Source: Paroedura picta (taxonomy: Eukaryota; Chordata; Lepidosauria; Squamata; Gekkonidae). Taken from it: DNA of 64,000 bases. The position numbers and the translations under genes are program-made. The notes under the pieces were generated by a model, which saw only the letters and a list, made by a program, of their open reading frames with translations, did not search any database and was not told the DNA's origin. Shown here in pieces: positions 1 to 11,400 of the stretch (positions are counted from its first letter, which is position 1; each line of letters opens with the position of its first letter). The DNA lies in contig NC_135370.1 in the NCBI RefSeq assembly GCF_049243985.1, positions 110,666,506-110,730,505 of the forward strand, written 5' to 3'.

Positions 1-1129
1 AAACTCTTGTATTCTCCTCCATTTAGTTTTCAGTGCCAGTAATGTTACCCTTGCATAGGCCAGAGAAATCTGTTCATGAGGCTGCAGTTGTCCTATTCAA
101 GAACAGGTGAGGCAGCTGTGTTACCTGTTCTGCTGAGCTGCTGTCAGTTAATATGCAACTTTTGGTCTTTTGATGAACAGCTACCTCTCTTGGAGTCAAA
201 CATCTTGTTCTAAGTATTAATGCTGTGGCATTCTTCCATTTGCAAAGGTTATGAGAGGGTGCTGCAATAACTGGACATTGAGTTCTATTAATTAGGCATA
301 GGTATTATTTCACTAACAACTATGTTTAACTCAAAAATAGCATTCCCAGATAGAGTTTGTTGCAGAAGGCAGACAAATGGTCATTGCAAGATATACAATG
401 AATAACTACAAGGGGGAAATAAAACTTTCTTGTAGAAATTCACCAAATATACAAAAAGAATAAAAGAATTTGTATTAAAAATAGAACCAAATATTTACAA
501 AAACAGTGACGCCATATCTAAATGTATACCATCACCAGAGATTAAGCATCTTTAAAATCCAGCAAGAAAAAATACATATTATTATTCAGAATACATTTAC
601 ATTTTTGCCTGATTTATTTATCATACGTATGGTCTTGGTCTTGATTGGGTCTTGGAGATCATTGTTGTTTTAAAAAATGAACTTGGCAAATGATAATACT
701 AGACATAGGAGCAAAACACATAGATGGATCAGGTGGAGCAGTGCTGTGGATAGATCTATTTACTGATGCATTGTGAATTCATCTCCTCTTACTTCATCCC
801 CAAAATGCTAAGGGCAGAAGGAATCTCCAGGAACGTTTTGGGTTGCAGAAGGAGGGGACTATGAGAATTAAAGGAATCTGAATGCCCCTGCCTTAAAACT
901 AGCATTATACCTCGGACGCCAGAACACAGATAAATTTTCCAACACTTTATGGAGAGAAGTATTCTGCAGAGGGAAGCCGTACTATATTGTTTCTCTCTAA
1001 AAAACAATTCATTCCTAAATCCAGTCCCACATAATGTGGTAGAAGGTAAATGGGAAATGCTATCTTTCTGCATTACGAAAGAAGACATTTCAACATACTA
1101 AGAGAGAGGAGAGACAAACTAAAAGTGAA
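1..1129. other. E2F8 intron or upstream, no feature recognised
   Basis: AT-rich non-coding sequence. I looked for the missing E2F8 start exon (MENEK-like codons before a donor) and did not find it. The short open frames on the minus strand around 789-1088 have no recognisable product. Confidence 0.5.
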
Positions 1130-1238
1130 GAGTTGGTTCTTATATGCCACTTTTCTCTACCCAGAGAAGTCTCAAAGCGGCTTACAGTCGCCTTCCCTTT
1201 CCACTCCCCGCAACAGACACCCTGTGAGGTGTCTGCAC
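1130..1238 (-). repeat. tRNA/CORE-SINE fragment (3' part)
   Basis: Matches the 3' half of the CORE-SINE that recurs at 51612-51877 and 41996-42254: TATATGCCACTTTTCTCTAC, then AGTCTCAAAGCGGCTTACAG, then the ACACCCTGTGAGG box. The tRNA head is missing; L2 sequence takes over at about 1239. Confidence 0.75.
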
Positions 1239-2112
1239 CCCAGGCCAGAAATTTGGGAGTGACCATTGATGCCTCATTAACTCTAGAGGCACATATCAAG
1301 AAGGTAGCTTGCCAGGCATTCTTCCATCTTTGCCAGGCATGGCTACTAGCACCCTATCTATCCCCTGAACACCTGGCCACGGTGATCCATGCGACGGTCA
1401 CCTCCAGAATAGATTTCTGTAACTTGTATGTGGGCCTGCCCTTGGCCTAGAAATTGCAGCTGGTGCAGAATGTAGATGCTAGGGTCCTCACAGGGACATC
1501 TTTGAGGGCCCATGTCCAGCCTGTGCTGAGGCAGCTGCATTGTTTACCTCTTGCTGCCCAAATCTGTTTCAAGGTTATGGTTTTGACCTTTAAGGCCCTC
1601 CACAGTCTGGGACCCACATATCTGAGGGATCACTCTTGCCCTATGCCCCCTGCAGAGCTTTACGCTCGGTAGGTACCAACTTATTGGTGGTCCCTGTCCC
1701 CAGGGAGGCACACCTGGCCTCAACCAGGGCCAGGACCTTTTCAGTCTTGGCCCCTCCCTGGTGGAATGAGCTCCTGGAGAAATTGCGGGACCTGCAGGAG
1801 CTTCTGGCATTCTGCAGAGCCTGCAAAATGGAGCTCATCCGCCAGTTTTATGATTGAGGCCGGCGTGGTGAGTAAGATCTGATGTGCCCCCCGGTGCTAA
1901 GAGGGTAAGCGATCTAGAATTTTTCATCTAGGCTCCCTCTTCCCACTCCTCTGTGTAGGTGTTTTGGGAGAGGTTAGGGGGGTTGTATACCACTATGGGT
2001 GTTTTTAGGAGTCTGATTTTACTGTATGTTTGTGTCCAAAGTTTTAATGGGGTTTTTATAGGATTTTACCGGTAGCAGGTAATAAATCTAATTAATAAAT
2101 TAAATAAATAAT
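1239..2112 (+). mobile_element. L2-clade LINE, 5'-truncated, 3' end with (TAAA)n-like tail
   Basis: Plus-strand fragments read FFHLCQAWLLAPYLSPEHLA then VIHATVTSRIDFCN and GLPL, followed by LQLVQNVDARVLTGT, LRQLHCLPLAAQICFKVMVL and TFKALHSLGPTYLRDHSCPM: the end of an L2-type reverse transcriptase with stops and frameshifts. The 3' UTR ends in a TAAATAAATAA-like tail at about 2085-2112, only about 50 bp before the first visible E2F8 exon. Confidence 0.8.
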
Positions 2113-2164
2113 AGCAACAGATTTGCTTGATTTTGAATCACACTCTTTTCTGTTTTCGGCTCAG

Positions 2165-2425
2165 GAAAACAAGCCTTTTGAACCACATGAAAACCGAGTG
2201 AAAACTCCTCTGAAACAAAAAGCCACTTCCAACTTGTTCTTAGCAGAGATCCAGCCTGCTGCTTCTTGCCATCTGAGGACACCGCCAAAGCCTAATGAAA
2301 TATCTCCTGTAGATCCATGGACACCAACGGCTAACCTGAAAATGCTGATCAGCGCAGCTAGTCCTGAGATTAGAAATCGTGAACGGAGAAAAAAAGTAAT
2401 GGACAGCAGAACTGAAACTCTTGAG
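2165..2425 (+). CDS. E2F8: E2F8 first visible coding exon
   Basis: The acceptor follows TTTTCGGCTCAG and the exon opens in phase 0 with [17 protein letters not shown], matching human residues just after MENEK. It contains the conserved [13 protein letters not shown]. The 3' edge is uncertain. A weak GT site lies at 2396 (phase 0). Protein similarity ([11 protein letters not shown] against human FDNRSGLPEAK) runs past it to a possible GC donor at 2426 (GAG|GCAAAA, also phase 0). I prefer 2425. Both ends keep the frame into the next exon. Confidence 0.85.
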
Positions 2426-5400
2426 GCAAAATATTTCTGTTTGTTGTTTCATTACAAATGTACTTGTCAACTTCCTATTCTTAAGTATATACTTGAGAAG
2501 TTGCTAGGCAAGTGATGTCTCTTAATTCCAGTCTCTGGTGTGAATTTCAAATCTGGACTGCCAGCTATTTTTAGGGTTTATAGCTTCTATATAGCAGACA
2601 CTGGCTCACTGCTTGTGTCTGAAAAGGCACTTGGTATTAGTCATTCATCACAGATGTTCGCACTAAATCTGTCAAATCTTAATATTTGTTTATAAGTCTT
2701 TGTCCATTGGTGTTTCTCTTTTTTGTATATAGGACCATTTATCATGCGATGAATATGAAAAATCACAACCAAGCCGTAAAGAGAAAAGTTTGGGATTGCT
2801 GTGTCACAAATTTTTAGCTCACTATCCTCATTATCCCAACCCTTCTGAAAACAATGAAATTTGCCTTGATGAAGTAGCCGAAGAGCTTAGTAAGTTTGAC
2901 GATGGGCTTTGATGTTTATCCATGTTAGAAATGAGGCCTGATATGTGCTATGAAATGCTTAGAGGTTTTATATTAAAGTATGCTTATTAGATCAACAAGT
3001 CTTGTTCAAACCAATCATGGTTATAGTGTTTTACCATTTTCAAAACACATCTTATCCTGTTCTTATGGACAAGCTTTTAAAATGGTTCCCTTTCTTGTCA
3101 TTGAGAAGTTCAGACTGAATAACAGGGGCTTTTGTGAAGTTGCAGGAATAAAAATAACAGACAGTTAAACCGTTCATAGACCATTCAAACAGTTACAAGG
3201 GCATGAATGGCCATCTTCTGGTATTGATTCAAGCTTCAAGAGCTGTAATCATACAAGCATTGTAATAAATGTTTGATTTATAACAATAAGTAGGATTTTT
3301 CATACTTAATTAAAATATTTATACCCCACCTTTTATTCTTGCTTAAGCAGATTAATGGCATAGTAGAACATACTAAAAGAAAAGGCATGTCAGCACAACA
3401 TTTGAATCATTCTAGTAGCTTATATCAACTGTGAGGTGAAGTAACAAATCTTTTCATATGGTTCTTGTAAGATCAGTATTGAAATTCTAGATGTGTTGGC
3501 ATTACAATTAGTATTGTCATTATAGCCTTTAAAATGACAGAATATTAATTATCAGTTCAAAATCTTACCTATCCACGAGCTCATTTACTAAGATAGGCTT
3601 TAACATTATTAAGAGAAATAATGTTGGCCTCAAATAAATAATTGATTTTATCAGTTAAAGAGGCATCAAAACTAGTATTGTCATTCATAAACTTGGTATT
3701 ACATGGGTATTACTGATCCTCTTAGCAACTTCAGTACATTCTTTTCCTTATATTAAGTTTTCATTAAGATACATTATTAGGGAGGCTGATTAATTTCAAA
3801 ATCTGATAAATTGATTATAATTGGTATTGTTACCATTTAGTGAGATTTTATTTTTAACTTGGGCTTCAAATCTACTGTTCTTTCAGTAACTCTAATGGGA
3901 AGTAAATAGTTCAGTAAAAAAAAAGCAAATAATAAGGTTGACAGAGGGCAGATCTTCCTTGTTCCTCTTTGAAGTCTTCCTGTTTGTAGGTTTCCTAGAA
4001 GCAGTTAGTTGGCCACTGTGTGAACAGAATGTTGGATTAGATTGGCCATTCTTATCCAGCATAGCTATTTAATGTTCTTATGAAGAATCCCAGTGCAATT
4101 CTGATCCAGGTTAAGTGCATCTAAGTCTACTGATGTCAATGGATGTAAAAGCCTTTTACTCTACTTAGTTTGCTGATAGGATGTGAAGTATTTGCTTATT
4201 AATCAACAGTTTAGTTCTCTTATGCTCTTCCAGATGGCCACAATACAGTTAAAGTGTTCACTGGAGTTCAGGAAAAATCCCAGTTTTAAACAAAAATTGC
4301 CATTTAGCTCTATTGAATGCTTTCCCCACATCCAGGAGGCTCAGAACTAGTTCTGTGGATTACAAAGGCTATTGATCATTTTCCTTACTATCTAGCACCA
4401 TAGAACCTGTTTCCAGTATTCCCAAATTCCTCATGGACATTATCATCATGCAGTCCTGAATGAATAAGGATATAGACTGAATGCAGAAACCAATGCAGGG
4501 TTTTTATCATTCTTATAAGTTAACTTGTCTCATTTCAAAAGTTATAAAACTTCTAGCAATATAACAATGATTTAATTCATTTGTGGGATAGAAAATTGAC
4601 TTTTAAAATGATATCATCTTCTGTTGGTTCAACGAATGTTCTTATGAAAACAAACAGAATGGTTATTCATAACTATGAGTAGCAACCTTTGTTGCTTCTT
4701 CACCAAAACCAGCAGAATTATCTTCTTACTTCATCACTCCTTCATAATATAGTGGCTGGCCCACTAGATTTCAGTGTGGTAAATTTTGATGTTCATTCAC
4801 TTTTACAAGTGTACCATAAACTTTTAATTCTTTGAATACTGACTCATGCAACATGTTGGCTCCTGTGATCTATCAGAACAAGGACTGGGGACCTTTCCCA
4901 TATTCTTCTTTCCTTAGCAGTCCCATCTAATGATGGGAAAGTTGATTCCAAGGGTTCTGGGACCTAACTGGACTAATAACTTCATGGGCAGGGAGACTGC
5001 ATTGTATGTGGGGGGGGGGAAGATCCTTTTTTTGCCTTCCCCACTTCCATATCCTTGTCCTTAATACATGGGAATCCCATGAACCCAGGAAATAATTTTA
5101 CTAGGTTTGAATCAGAAAGACTTATGACCATGAGCAGCTTTTACTGAGAGATTCCACGATCCAACCCAGTAATTACTGATGAGACAATTCAAATTACTTT
5201 ATTTCTGAACTAATTTTCTTTCTCTTTATTATAATATAATATATGATGATGATGATGATGATAGATATATAAAAGTACTTTGCCGAGAAACTTTGGTTCT
5301 AGCCTAGGTAACGTATAGGATAGGAGGTGCTGATGGTTAATGGTCCCCCCTGGCTTTCCACTCTCTGCAGCTTTAGCAAAGTTTATTCCTGGGGCTGCGG

Positions 5401-8400
5401 GACTCATGTGCAGTAATAGCTTTGTGGCTCGGGAAGGCTGCAGTAGCAAGGGGGCAAAATCCGCAAAATCCTGCATCTTGCATAAGCACAGCAATTTAGT
5501 CTCCCAGGAGCAAAAGGGAATAATTTAGTCCCCTTCTCCCTCCCAACCCCAATAGCTATTACTCCACACTGCTTCCATAAGCATAAGAACAAATTTCACA
5601 GGGAAGAAGAGGAGAGAAGAAAGTTTTGAATGTCAGGGGTGCTTGCATGATTCTTGAGCTGAATCCAACCCAATGTTTTCAGGAATATGAGGAGATAAAA
5701 ATTCAGTGATCTTCAACTGCATCTTTGTATTGTAATAGGTGCACTTAACCTCCATGGTTTACAACAGGCATGTTAAAGTGAAAAATTTAGATATAAAATG
5801 GCATGTGTGACCTGCTATGGCTTAAACTGCAATCTTAAATTCTTTAGCATAATTTTAAAGGAAAGCATAAAAATATCTGTTCTTGAATAATTTAAGGAGA
5901 GCTGAATATGCCTTTGATTTATTTTTGTCAGATTGAAAAATCTCTATACAGCCATCAGTTGTATTAAAAGAGAGTGTGTTGTTTTACCAGGATTAAATGT
6001 TTTATTTCAACTGACTCCATTGCTATTTTCATCTCACTTTTAGCAAATGTCATTAGCCTCTGAAATTGGGGAATCGTATACATTTATTTGCTGTGTATTA
6101 GGGACATATATTTTCTCTAAAGTAAAAAACTGAACTTTCCTTTGACAAGTAACTTCTTGGATCTTTCAAATCATCTAAAATATTGAGTGGACTTTATCAT
6201 AGAGCAATAAAATACAAAAGTAAAATGAGACATGATAGTAAAACAATTCAAATAGATGGACTTAATACAAGATTAAGAAACACACCATAAAAGCTACTAG
6301 CCTAAGTAGCTTAAATAGTTATGAACACTCTACAAATCTATTGGTATACTTAGAATACCTTTCCATTAGTAACCCAATGTTTCCTATTTCTAGGAGCTAG
6401 CCAAGCAAATCTAGCTGCTTTGTTTTTGCAGACGATGTTTTCTCAGGCCACAAGTTCATTCTGTAAGCATTGGTACTAATGCATGTGTGTGAATATGATT
6501 ATATAATTTGCACACAAATAAGATGTGTTTTGTAGTCTCAACTTGACCCTCATTGCATATACAGAGCTGTTTCTTGACTGGGAATCCATCAAATTTCCCA
6601 CTCAAGTATGCAGAGGGTAGGGTATTGTAATGAAGGAGGGTGAAGGATCTCCTGTGCTTGGGGTTTGCAGCTTTTATTAGGTATTGCATCAAGGTGTTAC
6701 TGATTAAAAGATCTTTCCTAAAAAGTGGATCCTGAATATTGTTAAGGTCATGTTGCCTCTCTACTTCTATCACCCTTGTCTTAACAAGCTCTATAGCCTT
6801 GTCATAACCCATGGTCAGAATCAGTTGATGTGAGAGACCATAGAAGCACAGCTTTTTAGTGAGTGCAATTTGCCAAGGTGCAACAAAAGTGCCTGTAACA
6901 AACTTGCAAGACCCTGCTGTTGGAAAAGCAATTTTAGCCAGAATATAAAGTTAGCTATCCAAAGCCTGGACTAAACATTGACTATTCCTGTCTTGATCCT
7001 AACTTTTCTGTGCATTTAGAGAGATGTTGTTGATATGAGCAGATCTCGCATAAGTTGTCTGGAAAATAATGCTAAGATACTTATACTGTTGGAACTGTTC
7101 TATTAGAGTCCCATTTAGTCTCCAAACATGAGATTTTGGTCTTTTACCACATCATCTCTTATCATGGTTAATAACTAGGCTATTCAATTGACAGGTGTTT
7201 AAAGTTGTTATGGCTCTTCTCAGACCTATAGGGGTTCTGACAAATAAGGCTAAGTCATCAGCATATAGTAGCAGTGAGATCCATCTTTCCCCAATTTTTG
7301 GTGGAAACTTGGGTTCTTCAGAGTTCGACCGATATCATTTTTAAAGTAATTGAAAAGGAGCGGGGCTAAGATACAGCCCTGCTTAACTCCCTTTCCAGAG
7401 TTAATTATATCTGTTGAGTGGCCTTGGGGAGTACATTTGACTCTTAATAGCTGTATTTTTGTGTAAAGGTTTAATTGAAAAGGGTAGACATCTGTCAATG
7501 GATGTGAGTGGACCTTATAATTTTAAAAACGTTTAGCTGTGAAGGTTGTTCTTAATTTCATATTAAATAAGTATTTATATGCTGATGTATAATGAGCTCC
7601 CTATAGAAATGTTATATCAACATCAAGGGAGAAAGACAATAAATAACATAAAATAAATATTAAGTAATCAGGATCCTGTTTACTGCATGGTATAATTCTT
7701 TAACACTGAGACTTTAAAATGTAATTATTATTGCAACATTCTCTGTAATCAAAGAAACGTTTTATTTTCCTTCTAGATGTTGAACGCAGGCGCATATATG
7801 ACATAATGAATGTTCTAGAAAGTCTTCATATGGTGAACCGGCTAGCCAAAAACAAATATGCTTGGCATGGATGTCATAATCTTAAAAGAACACTACAGGT
7901 TTTGAAAAAAGTGGCTGAGGAGAACAAGTACCTGCAGCAAATTCAGTTGATTAAAAAAAGAGAATGTGAAGAAGAGCCTGAGAAGAATGATCAGAGGACT
8001 GAGTTGATGGCGAAGCAGGATATTCCAAGCAACTATATGGATATGAGCTTTGTTGAACTTCCTGGGATGGAGTTTCGAGGAGGTAATAGTTTGCTGGGTT
8101 TCCATAGTTCTTATGTTAATTCTTTCCTATTTCATGAAACTTGATTTTTTTGTGCGTTTTAAACGTATAAAAAATGGATGCATTCCACCAAGTGTGATCT
8201 TAACAGTAGAAATGAGTAAATGTTTAGTAGCACCTTAAAGACTAACAAAATTTGTGGTAGGGTATGAGTTACTGCTCACTTTTTCAGTGTTCTATCTTAA
8301 CATAAGAGCCATTGAAAAGAATGGAAGTGGCATAGTAACAGTATTTGAGGTGCAGTCTAAGCGAGATAGAACATTATTGTTAAAGCTTGGAGTGGCTTCA

Positions 8401-11400
8401 AGATAAAGATGTGTTTATCTTGTGTCTTTGTGCAGCTTCAGTAAACAGTCGTAAAGACAAGTCATTAAGAGTGATGAGTCAGAAATTTGTGATGTTGTTC
8501 CTTGTATCAGTCCCTCAAGTTGTGAATCTTGAAACTGCTGCTAAAGTTTTGATTGGTGAAGACCATGCTGAGAATTTAGATAAAAGCAAGTTTAAAAGTA
8601 AGTAAGAGAAACTGCAACTTATATGCGTCTGTGTGTCCTATACTGTATTTGGTTTGAGCTTCTGTCTTAAAAAAGAGAGACGTTGCTCACTTTTTTTTGT
8701 AATCCACAAAATTAAAATAATTCCCACTTTCCCAAACAAATACATTGCATTTTAACTATATTGAAAATATATTTAGCTGGGGGCTGTTGTTGCAGAAGAG
8801 TAAAATGTGTACACATCAGTAGGTTCCTGAACTCTTCTCTTGGGAAGAGATGGAAGCATAATTTTTCTAAATTTTACAATATTGAACTCTGTTTGTTAGT
8901 TAAGTAGCAGAGCTACATCTTCCTTAGCCTTTTAAATTTGTTTCAGCTAAAATCCGGAGACTATATGATATTGCTAATGTTCTCGGTAGCCTTGATCTAA
9001 TCAAGAAAGTTCACGTTAAAGAAGAAAAGGGCCGCAAGCCAGCATTTGAATGGATAGGACCAGATGTTTTTGCAGATGTTCAGGGTAGGTGTACTGTTAT
9101 TTCTATATTCTACATTAGAATTGGTATTCTAACCAAACTTCCAACTAACCAAAAGAAGAAATGGCAGTTTTGTCTTGTATCCATAGAGATAACAGCTGGC
9201 TTGATACAGCTGTTTAGCATACTAACAACTTCAATAAAAGTGGTGAGTTTTTAATATCATGCACAATTTGCATCATGTATTTATGTAGTTATTTATTTAT
9301 AGATGCATCGTCTGTACATTCGCCCTCTAGTATTGCTCTATCTCATCCTGTGGACCAGGAGACTTCCAAAGATCATTGTTCCAAGAACCTTTTCCCCACA
9401 AGATGTAAACAAGGCTTCACACGGCATCCATCCTTAATAAAATCGGCAAAAAATGATCATAGAAAAACTCATTCTGCTCCAAGCAGTCCCATCAAGAAAA
9501 ACACAAGTATGTACTTGAAAAAGATTCCGCTCTGTATTACCCTGCAGCCACCTGAAATATTGAATAGACATTCTGTCATGCTGAATACAATGTTGTTTGT
9601 TCTATCTCTTTGCACTGGGGAAGGGGGGCAGTGGGAGCACATGCTCATTTGCCAGAAAAAGGCTGTACATAATTTATTTGTTTCTGAGATTAGACTGACC
9701 AAAGCATAGCCAATCCATACATCTGCACTGAGCTCCAGAAGCCTAGAAAGACCAATAGTGTTCAATTCCCAGTGCTACTTAAGGTTCCTTTATGCTTTCA
9801 TATGTGTGTGTGAAAAACTACAAAGCAGTTTTTCATTGCACAGGTTCCTGTTGTTTGAAAAAATAGGTGATTTTTAAATTACCTCTTGTGGCGCAGGGTG
9901 GTAAGGCAGCCGACATGCTGTCTGAAGCTCTGACCGTGAAGCTGGGAGTTCAGTCCCAGCAACCGCCTCTAGGTTGACTTAGCCTTCCATCCTTCCGAGG
10001 TTGGTAAAATGAGTACCCAGCTTGCTGGGGGGTAAAACGGTAATGACTGGGGAAGGGAATGGTAAAGCACCCTGTATTGAGTCTGCCAGGAAAATGCTAG
10101 AGGGCGTCACCCCAAGGGTCAGACATGACTTGGTGCTTGCACAGGGGATACCTTTACCTTTATGCTGAATTTCATGGTCAATTGACAGCCATGCATACAT
10201 TACATTTCAGTCTTCTCTTTTGCATGTGTTTTTCATTTTTTTTCTTTTTGAAGATGTTTCCATTTAGTAGGCCTAGAAGTGAAGCATGATATACTCAAGC
10301 CTGGGAATCTTTAAATCTCAGGTAGCAAGGATGAAAAAGATCTCCGCCTCAGTTCTGAGAGGACTGCTGCAAGTTAAGCTACATTGGCCTAGGTGTTAAG
10401 ATATATCATCTGTGTGTAGATTCCTTCAGTTGGGCCAGGAGTCTGGGCTATGTACTGCATGACAGACACCCTACCAGAAAGAATGGTAGACTCAGAAAAG
10501 AGGACTCAGTGGCCATGAATTGCTCAAACCAGTTTTAAACTTCACAAACTATATGGTTCTAGTAAAATCTTTTTGTTTATTTTCCCCCCAAAAGGTCATA
10601 TTCCATCAAGTGTTCCCAGCAAGATGGCTCAACTTGCTGCAATTTGCAAACAGCAATTAGATGAGCAATCAAGGTATGTTTGTCAAAGCTGTATAGAGCG
10701 ATGCCATCTTGATTGCTTTGTGAATGTATGTCAAACCAACCACTTAAATCGGACAACTCTCAGCTAGCGATTTATGCCAGAATCTCATAACTGTTTAGGT
10801 TATGATTATGTATTGCCACAAATGCTAAGACTGCTCCATAACTGCCTTTAAACAGTTGAACTAGAAATAGTGATTTGGAGTCTGTGATACATCAGCAGGA
10901 GGAACAGATTTTTGCTGCATTCCCTTCACTCCAGCAGTCCCATTTGCCCCCGGGAAAGAGAATGTGTGGGTTTGCAGGACCTACATGAACAAACAGGCAC
11001 ATGAGCAGGTGCTGCAGTGAGGTGGATGACAAAGGCATTCCCTCTTCTTGCAGAAAATCCATATCCATCAGTGACTCCTATAAAATTGCTGGATCTAAGC
11101 CACCGACTTTGATGTAAGAGAAGTGTTGTGCAACCCTTTCATTTCTAAATAAGCAAAACCAGATCCTTTGTGTCTTGTTCTTTTATTAACAAAGCAATTT
11201 TGAATGACAATATTTTAACATAATGTGTTTTCCCCCCCTTAGGGAACTGCAAAAGACAAAACTGAGATTGGCATCCACTCCTTTGCCGTGTACTCTGGCT
11301 TTGCAACCTGAATCTTGTTTGAAATCTGAAACATTCGTGTTACCTTCACATGTAAAGGTCCATAGTTCAGCGTCTCCACCAGTACTACCTCATCTCCATT

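Larger units (their letters stand above)
2890..6440. other. E2F8 intron, mostly unannotated
   Basis: AT-rich intron. It holds an old LINE 3' end at about 3310-3400, a LINE 3' end at 4000-4083 (its tail resembles the copy at 38855-38935) and a GAT microsatellite at 5244-5262. The open frames around 5210-5592 have no recognisable product. Confidence 0.5.

Noticed and set aside
721-790. Possible E2F8 start exon near an ATGGA
   Set aside because: The following codons do not resemble MENEK and no donor in phase follows.
5210-5494. Minus-strand frame with a histidine run
   Set aside because: The histidines come from a GAT microsatellite, not a metal-binding protein.
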